The notes beneath the pieces were generated by a model. It was not told the DNA's origin. It saw only the letters and a program-made list of their open reading frames with translations, and did no database searches. Made by a program: the position numbers and the translations under genes. A stretch of DNA of 64,000 nt, taken from NCBI GenBank assembly GCA_024663395.1, contig JANFAH010000005.1, forward strand, positions 1,550,001 to 1,614,000. The letters are read 5' to 3'. Below are positions 56,418 through 64,000 of the stretch, one piece after another; the stretch's first letter is position 1; each line of letters opens with the position of its first letter. This stretch comes from Pisolithus tinctorius. Taxonomy: Eukaryota > Basidiomycota > Agaricomycetes > Boletales > Pisolithaceae.

Positions 56418-57707
56418 ATGACTTCAAACATCATGAACTCGACCATGGCAACAACACCTGCTCTCACGACATCTCGAATGCCTCACGTCTTTGTCATCCC
56501 TCCGGAGGAAGAACAACAGGAAAACCCCCCTTGGTGTTGTTTCGACGCTGACCAGCCGCCGGATGACAGCAGGGACTGTTCCCCAACCTCCCACCTTGAC
56601 ATTCAGATATTCAACGTTCCCTTCACCTCACAGCCGTCGCAGACTTTGGCCGGCACGCCTGCCACTTGCGTTCCAGCTGTCGATCCACCCAGAACGAAAC
56701 TTGCTATGCCGAAAAAACTAGAAAAGAAGCAGCGCCCCGAAGCTGTTCGGATCATCGAGAAAACAGTTGAGAGAGGAAGAGATTGCAGAGATGTCCGGGA
56801 AGATTCGGATGTTATTGAGGTGGTGAAAGTTAAACGCCCCAAGGACGACCTCACGGATCCGGAAGAGCATTCTAAAATGAAGCGCACAAAGACGTTGAAA
56901 GCTCGTGCGACAAGAGCTTTTCAGTCTATTAAGAATGTTGGGAGGGGTTCTCGCAAGCAGCGCATCAAGGACATGTGGACTTCGAGCGAAGGCGTTCCTG
57001 GAGCTTTCAAAGGGATGCAGGAGCACATCCGTCATCAGCAAGAACAGCTCCAGCAGTCACCACCTATCACCCCCCCTTCGCTCTCTCGGCCCAATTCTCG
57101 CCCACTTTCACAAATCTTCCAGCCGAAGAAGACACCACAACCGCCTGCTGTGATTGCTCCCAATCCCGCCCCCCAGAACCCGCCATCTCCATCTCCTTCC
57201 AGAGTCAGGGACAGTTTCACTTCACCGTCAAAAATCCTTGCATTAGAACCTACCTCTATTGAACCAACCACTCCCAAACCATCGGGAAAGAACATGAACA
57301 ATAAGAGGTTTTCTGTCAGGGAGCTCCATAAGGTCTTTACTTTTCCGTCATCCTCACCTGGTGCTCGGCTACCCACTCAACGGACCGCACCAACCCCGCC
57401 GCCTGCACGCAACGATTCTGTTCCATCCATGGCTATATCCACGGTATCATCGGATGACGATGATCCCGTGGAAGAACCTTTTAGGGCTGTGCAGTTTTTC
57501 AATCATCGTGGCGATGAGAAGTTAGTGGCAACGATGCGCCATCATCCGGCCGTTATTGACGATGAAGACGATTACGGGACACTTCTTCCTGGTCGCCCGC
57601 GCGACCTGAGCTTCGAGATGCGGCTTGATTCGCTGCATTTTGACTCATTATCATTCGATCCCGAAGATTTCAATATGTCTATAGACTCCAGGAATGGGGG
57701 ACGCTGA
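56418..57707 (+). CDS. Intronless disordered protein of unknown function
   Basis: A single uninterrupted frame of 429 codons, in contrast to the multi-exon neighbours. I recognise no family. It has a Ser/Thr/Pro-rich N terminus, a basic central segment (KARATRAFQSIKNVGRGSRK, near residues 160-180) that could be a short helix or nuclear-localisation signal, Pro-rich tracts, a possible short linear motif RFSVRELHKVFTFPSSS, and an acidic C terminus with FEMRLDSLHFDSLSFDPEDF. Low sequence complexity suggests disorder. It could be a regulatory scaffold; function unknown. CT-rich leader sequence before the ATG supports a real gene. Confidence 0.7.
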   Translation: MTSNIMNSTMATTPALTTSRMPHVFVIPPEEEQQENPPWCCFDADQPPDDSRDCSPTSHLDIQIFNVPFTSQPSQTLAGTPATCVPAVDPPRTKLAMPKKLEKKQRPEAVRIIEKTVERGRDCRDVREDSDVIEVVKVKRPKDDLTDPEEHSKMKRTKTLKARATRAFQSIKNVGRGSRKQRIKDMWTSSEGVPGAFKGMQEHIRHQQEQLQQSPPITPPSLSRPNSRPLSQIFQPKKTPQPPAVIAPNPAPQNPPSPSPSRVRDSFTSPSKILALEPTSIEPTTPKPSGKNMNNKRFSVRELHKVFTFPSSSPGARLPTQRTAPTPPPARNDSVPSMAISTVSSDDDDPVEEPFRAVQFFNHRGDEKLVATMRHHPAVIDDEDDYGTLLPGRPRDLSFEMRLDSLHFDSLSFDPEDFNMSIDSRNGGR

Positions 57708-58030
57708 CATTCGTTGCTCTGCGAGCGACCTGTTACCGTCCCCTCCTCCCTATTTGTAGATATGCACATGCACATCTATACCTTCGATCGTTTGTATCAC
57801 GATCCACTTCGCATGCAAGATAACTTCTGCTTTGGACGGATCGTCATGTCTCTACCTCGCTACCTTCGCGTCGAATATTGCGGCATTGTGTTTTATTTAG
57901 GCTTTCTGATTTTCCGTGCTCATATCCACGAAATACTTGCAGATTGACTGTTGTGTAAATTCATCGCATGGGCAAACTGGTAAGCTACAAGTGAAGTGGT
58001 ACCAACTCAAGCTCGTTGAGAAGCAAGATA
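57708..58030. other. Convergent intergenic region
   Basis: About 320 bases between the 3' ends of the disordered-protein gene and the glucosidase. Nothing recognised beyond likely 3' UTR sequence. Confidence 0.6.
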
Positions 58031-61000
58031 TCAGTACTTTTCTGCAAGAACTGGTGTGCCGGTCATTAGGGGAGTAAAATCAACTAACGAGGCGACTTAC
58101 TAAGAGTAACCAGCGACGTCCAACCAGTGAAGGGGTGGCTGAGCGAGGAATAATCAGAATCCTAAATCGAATAACGTTAGGACAAGGTGGAATACCTTCG
58201 CCGCCCTTCGCCCGTGGTGGCATCGTACTGTTCCCAGACATAGCCAGTCCGCTCATACTCCTTAAACACGTTTTCCACGATGTTCTTTCTTAACTCCGTG
58301 TAAATTGCTTTTGCATGTTCTTGGAATGGGCCGTCCACAGTGGCGTACGTCTGCAACGGAATGCGAATAAACCAAATCAATGTCAACTTATCAGGATTTC
58401 AAGCATACGTTGTGCAGTGCCCGCAGGACCAAGTAATTCATTTGTATCCATATAGGACCTCTCCAGTAATTTTCACCTGTTCCGAAGACTGGGTGTGATG
58501 CGGACAAGCTACGGATTCCGTATGGAGACCACAAGTGGTCGGGATCGCGTAGCAAATCAAGAATGTGACCAAGGTGAGGAGAGTCTTGAGGAAGCAGAGA
58601 CAGCATGAATGGGAAAAGGGAAATATAACCTTTGTGGCAAACATGTTCCGATTCGTCTGGACAATAGGATTGATGCTGAACCGTGTGATCACATTATAGG
58701 TAAAGCTCACCATCTTGGTTGACACCGACATCGCAGTACATCTGGTGCTCATCGTTCCAATGCAGATCTGACCGTCTTTGGTTCAGCATGGTCGACTGGC
58801 ATCATTCCATAGTAAGATTTACCGTCGATGTTGTCAATGATAGCCTTTTCAATCTCTGCAAAGCTCGCAGCATCTTCTGTTTCTCCAATAAATTCTGCGA
58901 TACCGCGCATTGTCCTTGTGAAAAAGCCCATCCAACTAATCAGGTCGAGATGCAGCTCGCCAGAGTGAGCCGTTGGTCTTGGGTAGTCATCCATACCACT
59001 AGGAAGAACATGTGTCTCCGTGCGTCCCCTCCATCTATACGCCTCAGTGCGCGAGCGTGCTTTACGACCATACTGCTTGATTTGACCACGTTGCGTACGA
59101 CGGAACCAATCGTAGTGCCGTCTGAGTGGTTGGTAGATGCTACGAAGGAACGAGACGCCTTTATCAAAAGCGAGGTGTTGGGTCCCAGATTGCTGCGGAG
59201 TTGTCGGGGAGCCAAACAGGGGCTCTTGCCCCTCATTTCCTGGATAATCCATTCCAAGTTCAGCGTACGAAGGAGCGCTGTGTGTAGCTTTCAAGCGCTC
59301 GATGAATGCCGCTACAGCCATTGTCAAAGTTGGAGGGTTGGCAACGTTAGGAACTTGGGTTTGAAACTCAGGTGGTACCTGGGCGGGGTTAAGCAAACGT
59401 ATGAACAGATATATTGACGGTTAATGACCCTGCTGCGAGCTTCCTCTCCCAAGATTTGTTCGCGAGCGACCCAACCATTCTCATCGATGAGGTCGATCCA
59501 GCTCTTCAATATTTGCAAGCTGCGGGAATTTCCTTAAAGCAAATCAAGCACCAACGACAAAGTTATATACCTTAGATCGTTATCCCATTCTCCAATATGG
59601 AGTAAATGGAAGCCTTCATCCCTTTCCTGAACTATCAGCCATAGTGAAATATGGGAGACGAGCTACCATACCAATAAAATCCTCTAGGAAAGAAACTTCG
59701 GCTAGGGGTAGCAGTGAGCAATGCCTTCGGTTCAGTGAGCCTCGGCCCTTGCTGGAAATTGCGTTGTTCGTCATCTTCATCATAGCTGTAATCATCCTCT
59801 TGATCCCATTCATAGGCGAAACCCTTGTCCACGATAGACGTTCCGTAGAAATAACCAATCCCACCGAACAAATTGGACGTAATCGCCTTGCTGAAAGACT
59901 CCAACCTTTCAAGGTCTAGCGCAAGGCCTGCCTCGCGTATTGGGAACACAGTCCTGAATCGATCCGTGAATGAAGCTGTCAAAGCAGCGACTCCTCGATC
60001 AAGGACTACACCTGCGCGCTGATTGGTGAAGGTAAAAATATACAGTGCTGTCCATAACTCACTATCAGGTATCTGAGTGGCGCTACCACTCTGGAAAATG
60101 ACGTCAAATTGGAATTCGCCGTCAAATAATTTCTGTACTGCGTATAAATTGCTCCCAGTGACAGATTCATCCGGAAGTTGCAGTATGAATGAGGGGTCAG
60201 GGGCAGGCTCCGTTTGACGGTATTTCTCTGCCAACGGCGACGCCCGACCAAGTATACTTCGAAGGATCCGTTCTATAGTGTAGAGAACGATTGTTACAAA
60301 TGACTAACGCAAGGGGTAAGGTCTCCTTACCCTTAGCGGTCCAAAGTTCATTCGCTCCGATGCGCAAACCGACGAAATGGGTTTTTCCCAATCTGTCAAC
60401 AAATTCTTCCGCATGAGGTCCTTTCGTTATAGCCTTGTTGCCGGGTCCTGGAAAGCCAAGCTAAGTCACTCTAGGCACCCACCCCAAAACCTCACATACC
60501 GTCTACGATGCGGAGAGCGAATTCATCGAGATCTGGCGTGTTTCCAGTAAATTCGATGGGTCCATCGATACCCTACGGGCATAAGCATTACTATCGGGCT
60601 GACGTCGAAATACGCACATTCTCATCCTCGTCTGTAATCATATCAAGACCACCTAGTCCTTCTATTCCCAAATATAACATCGCAGATATCCGTGATGGAT
60701 ACGCTATAAAACATTGTGAGGTTGCGCGACAAAATGTCCATTTGACGAATACACACCTAAGTTAATTGGCTTTCCCTTGACACGGACTGCCCAACTGCCA
60801 CCATGACTGCCACCAGGAACCTTTAACAACTCCGTTGTAATTTCGACGTTGTTGGCACTGTCCTTGATGACCTGGACGCCGCCTTGGCGAGGATCGTATG
60901 TCGTCCAAGTGTAACTGTCTAAACCGTCGCCCTGGTCACACGCGTGACGTGTTTCTGTGTCATTAAGTATCGGGGGAACAGGTCAAAGAGGAATGAAAAC

Positions 61001-61194
61001 GTACTAGTCAGTGACTGGTAGTTTTGGGTGCCGAACCACATGAGACCGGTCATTAGTGACTGCGGTAGCTGTGGCCTGAGGCCGAGGTATAAACCAGGCC
61101 TGTATGCGCCCCACAGAAGATCATCATCCGTGGTATTCCCAGGCAATGAATGCGCTACCGGTAGCAAAGGCAACAGCAGCCAGAGTAACCGCAT
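58031..61194 (-). CDS. CWH41: Mannosyl-oligosaccharide glucosidase (glucosidase I, GH63)
   Basis: The ER enzyme that removes the outermost glucose from the N-glycan precursor. Start ATG 61194: MRLLWLLLPLLPVAHS is a signal sequence or anchor, followed by DDDLLWGAYRPGLYLGLRPQ. Then GLMWFGTQNYQ, YTWTTYDPRQGGVQVIKDSA, SHGGSWAVRVKGKPI, FVGLRIGANELWTAKG, VQKLFDGEFQFDVIFQSGSA, LFGGIGYFYGTSIVDKGFAY, SRSFFPRGFYWDEGFHLLHI (catalytic acid region), SWIDLIDENGWVAREQILGE, RHYDWFRRTQRGQ, RTETHVLPSGMDDYPRP, LHWNDEHQMYCDVG (second acid region), HKGYISLFPFMLSLLPQDSP, NYWRGPIWIQMNYLVLRALH, GEGRR, HPFTGWTSLVTLILAEKY and the stop at 58031. About 15 introns; all core motifs present. Confidence 0.93.
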
Positions 61195-61620
61195 TCTCGA
61201 TCGTAGACTGACGCGGAAGTGACAGTCTGGCAAGTCAGACGTGTTCCGAAGTGTCCGCATCACGTGACCACACGCCCCACACGTCATCCTAATCGCAATC
61301 ACAATATCACGGTAGACTGGCTGAATATTGCTGGGCAGTTTCATACTGGTCACATAGAGTCAAACATCTGTGGTCGTTGTATTGGACGGGACCCTTCAGC
61401 AAAGGACCCAGGCGTTGCCTGATTAGGGTGCGTTAGGGCCAACATGCCTGAGTCACGCGCCTGTCACGTGTCATAGCTGCGAGGAGCCTTTAATTGAAAG
61501 CCACTGCTTCGAGCCTGCCTTCACTTCATTCCTGTACTCCGACCACGCCCACCCCTCGCCTTCTCAGTCGCCAGTGCAAATCAACCTCGCTGCAGTCTTT
61601 TCGACCTTGGGTTGTGCACT
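61195..61620. promoter_or_regulatory. Divergent region between the glucosidase and ATG8
   Basis: About 425 bases between two start codons facing away from each other. It contains CACGTGACC- and CACGTGTC-type strings near 61260 and 61466 that resemble E-box sites of bHLH factors. It presumably serves both genes. Confidence 0.45.
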
Positions 61621-62232
61621 ATGAGGTCGAAATTCAAGGACGAACACCCGTTTGGTACGTCTATCGAACCTGTGCCGCAATTCGACCGTGTTGACAACAT
61701 TGGGTGATCCTCTGCAGAGAAGCGCAAGCAAGAAGCTGAGCGCATTCGACAGAAGTATCCAGATCGCATTCCTGTTAGTATCTATCATATCGCAGAAACA
61801 GGAGTTAACTCGGGAGGCGCCGGCTTCAGGTTATCTGCGAGAAGGCTGACCGCACGGATATCCCGACCATCGACAAGAAGAAGTACCTGGTTCCGTCTGT
61901 GGGTACCAACAACCTCGTGTGCACTTGAAATGAGCGGCTGATTCGTGGTTGGTTGTGGCGTCCAGGATTTGACCGTTGGGCAGTTCGTATATGTCATTAG
62001 GAAACGTATCAAGCTCCCGCCCGAGAAGGCTATCTTCATCTTCGTCGATGAGGTTTTACCTCCGACAGCTGCTCTCATGAGCTCAATATATGAGGAACAC
62101 AAGTCAGTCCGCACACTCACCGTACGATTGATGACGCTGACTACGATGCTTCTCAGAGATGAAGACAATTTCCTTTACGTCAGCTACTCGGGGGAGAATA
62201 CGTTTGGGGCTGTAGACGGGGTTGAGATGTGA
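61621..62232 (+). CDS. ATG8: Autophagy ubiquitin-like protein ATG8
   Basis: Atg8 is conjugated to phosphatidylethanolamine on the phagophore membrane. Five short exons read [96 protein letters not shown] and [17 protein letters not shown]. The C-terminal Gly exposed by the Atg4 protease is followed by a seven-residue extension, AVDGVEM, then the stop at 62230-62232. About 124 residues before processing. All landmark motifs of the family are present. Confidence 0.96.
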
Positions 62233-63125
62233 ACGTCTTGTGATATTATTGTTTCCATCTCACGACTCAGCGTTAAATCGAGTTGGAACGGGAAGCAGAA
62301 TCAGGAGCCAATTATTCTGATTCGCCTACCTTTGACATGACTTCATGCCCCCGTCTATGCCCTGCTCCCCCCCGTTCTCGATCTACCTTTCTTATGTGCG
62401 ATCGTGACTTGGTTTTGTCGCTGTTCTTTTAGATTGAAATGAAATCCATTTGTACACGAGTAATAATTTATACCGCGGCTTCACTCGCGTCTTTCGACTC
62501 ACCTGGTAGATAGTGGGCAACGGGGTGCGGCAACTGCAAGTCATAACCACCTTTTTTGCATTACTGCTGGCCATCACTGCATTCTTTCTATTTCCCTGTG
62601 AAGTACTGGGCACCTATGATTCAGAGCTCATTACCCTCTCATTTTGTGGTGCTGGTCTTATAAATCACTACAGGCGACATCAATATACTCTCAATGCTAC
62701 ATTATACCACTCTGGTTTCTGAATCGAACAAATCACTGGCAACGCAGCAAACCTGGTTACCCTTGGTCTTCTCAGTAAGATAAGGGAGGGCTACATATCA
62801 TGTACCCTGTCGCAGTTATCTTGGGTATGTGCGCTTTGAACTGCGTGTTTGGGGAGAACTCACGAGCATTCGTTGGATTCGATATCGCGTGGCAGGTAAG
62901 CGCCCGGAACGATCGCAGTGACACCTCATTTCAAGAACGTGAAAGCCCAGCCTGCCAATCTGCCGCGTCTCAGTGGCTGTAGAAGAGTGGACCAGCGACC
63001 CCTGTAGTGCAACGGACCGACTTCCCAAGTCAAGGCCTCCAGGTATCTATCACGTAGGGACTTGGTTGCCCCCTTTCCGAACGAAATATCCCCCCAAGTG
63101 TTGTTCTACCATTTTGGGGACGATG
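62233..63125. other. Intergenic region, about 890 bases
   Basis: Lies between the 3' ends of ATG8 (+) and the Rad57-like gene (-). Short frames occur: a hydrophobic one at 62513-62722 without a convincing ATG context, and MYPVAVILGMCALNCVFGEN from 62800. Neither resembles a family I know. Confidence 0.5.
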
Positions 63126-64000
63126 TCATGCTGCGGGCGGAAGAGACGAACCACCCAGGGCTATCTGACTATATGTGTCCTCTGGTAAGGTGTTTAATGC
63201 CCAGAAAGATTCCCATTCGTCCTCTGCATCAGACTCTGGTGTTGGTGCTCTAGTCTCCGCAACACGGCTGTCCTCAACACATCCAATATCCAACGGTGGC
63301 AATTGGTCACATTGGTTACGGTTGCCGTCATCGGCCTTGTGTAAACTGGACACTGCATCCGCCACGTTCACGGGTGTCTCGTGAGTTGCAGTGGGTAGCG
63401 TCGTACTCCCTGCGATCGCACAGACACCCTGCGTTGTGACGATGTAATCGCAAGATGCTGGAAACGATACCGAGCTGAATACGATGGAAAGGCGCCTAAT
63501 CAAGGTAGGTTCATCATTCCCCCCGTCTCCTAGATATCGACGTCTGCCTGTCCGGGAGAGGAATATCCGAGCATTCACCTGGTTAGCCCATACGAGGCCA
63601 AGTGATGCCTCCTTTCTATCCTCACCAGGAATGCTGTTAGCGCAACCAAACCACATTGCTTGGTCACGATAGCTCATTACCGTGTTGTCCGGAGGTTGGT
63701 CGCGTGTGAGAACGTCGGTGACCTCGTTCAGAACCCAAATAGCGATGCGATATCTACTTGCAAGCTGGTGCAGCAGTATGGAGATCTCTGATATTTTTCG
63801 AGACCGCTCCACGAGAGTCCGGGTAGTCGTCTTTGCGATATCATGAAACAGCTCTGCGAGGGCGTCAATGACCACAAGTTTCAAAGGTCTTGAGGTCGAA
63901 TCGGACAACCGTGTTGAGATATGCTGGGGAAGGAAGGTAGACAAGACGTAGATGAGTTTTTCTATGGTCGGTGTTTGGATGGTTTGGATATTTGAGAGAC
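63126..64000 (-). CDS. RAD57: Rad51-paralog recombinase (Rad57/XRCC3-like), 5' truncated by window edge
   Basis: The C-terminal part of a RecA/Rad51-family protein that assists Rad51 filament formation in homologous recombination. Visible: IEKLIYVLSTFLPQHISTRL, Walker B-type LKLVVIDALAELFHDIAK, TLVERSRKISEISILLHQLA, and YRIAIWVLNEVTDVL, the L1-proximal strand with NxVTD. Then GLVWANQVNARIFLSRTGRR, LSIVFSSVSFPASCDYIVTT and a divergent acidic tail (ESDAEDEWESFW) ending at the stop at 63126. The Walker A motif and start codon lie beyond 64000. Assignment to Rad57 rather than XRCC3 or Rad55 is tentative; in fungi Rad57 is the usual XRCC3-like member. Confidence 0.75.
   Translation of the reverse strand, partial: LSNIQTIQTPTIEKLIYVLSTFLPQHISTRLSDSTSRPLKLVVIDALAELFHDIAKTTTRTLVERSRKISEISILLHQLASRYRIAIWVLNEVTDVLTRDQPPDNTVMSYRDQAMWFGCANSIPGEDRKEASLGLVWANQVNARIFLSRTGRRRYLGDGGNDEPTLIRRLSIVFSSVSFPASCDYIVTTQGVCAIAGSTTLPTATHETPVNVADAVSSLHKADDGNRNQCDQLPPLDIGCVEDSRVAETRAPTPESDAEDEWESFWALNTLPEDTYSQIALGGSSLPPAA

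Noticed and set aside
62513..62722. Short hydrophobic frame with one or two possible membrane segments
   Set aside because: Its first codon is not ATG, it has no family resemblance, and hydrophobic frames arise easily in T-rich intergenic DNA.
1..64000. Transposons, CRISPR arrays or viral insertions
   Set aside because: I saw no transposase, reverse transcriptase or integrase motifs, no regularly spaced repeats, and no long terminal or inverted repeats. The repeated segments are explained by gene duplications.

Overview
The window is nuclear DNA of a filamentous fungus, most likely a basidiomycete of the Agaricomycotina. Nearly every gene is split by short (about 50-60 base) GT-AG introns. 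Genes are dense, lie on both strands and often share short divergent promoters. The protein set is purely eukaryotic: SF3A1, Atg8, tail-anchored ER E2, DPM3, GCS1 glucosidase, Met30 and GSK3. I see no bacterial-type operon, CRISPR array, plasmid or phage feature. Order or genus cannot be fixed from sequence alone.

Layout. 1-6.9 kb: partial CMS1, mL60, SF3A1, a doubtful small ORF, a UBE2J/Ubc6-type E2 and mS37. 6.9-14.9 kb: the accessory region, a tandem duplication carrying two NYN-LOTUS (predicted RNase) genes, with a degraded 3' fragment of TACO1 between them and intact TACO1 at the far end. 15-23 kb: a SulP sulfate permease, a gene-poor gap, STRAP, an NTF2-like protein and a short-chain dehydrogenase. 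23-36 kb: a SMG6/EST1-type PIN protein, NDK, QCR7, transketolase, CMC2, DPM3 and POLD2. 36-42 kb: two tandem glutamate decarboxylase genes. 42-49 kb: PET100, a serine/threonine dehydratase, HID1, a small PGG-motif protein and tRNA-Leu(UAA). 49.5-64 kb: Met30-type F-box protein, GSK3, tRNase Z, a disordered protein, GCS1 glucosidase, ATG8 and a partial Rad57-like recombinase.

Functional threads. Six genes serve mitochondria (mL60, mS37, TACO1, QCR7, CMC2, PET100), three of them in cytochrome oxidase biogenesis. A sulfate permease and a Met30-type regulator both belong to sulfur assimilation but are 32 kb apart. ER quality control is represented by the Ubc6-type E2, GCS1 and DPM3. RNA processing and decay is represented by SF3A1, STRAP, SMG6-like, tRNase Z and the NYN-LOTUS pair.

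The most interesting part is 6.9-14 kb. It holds two paralogous NYN-LOTUS proteins whose catalytic domain is kept identical by apparent gene conversion, while the linkers have diverged and one copy has gained an extra LOTUS unit. Exon joins below come from reading frames, splice consensus and family knowledge; no alignment or database search was run.
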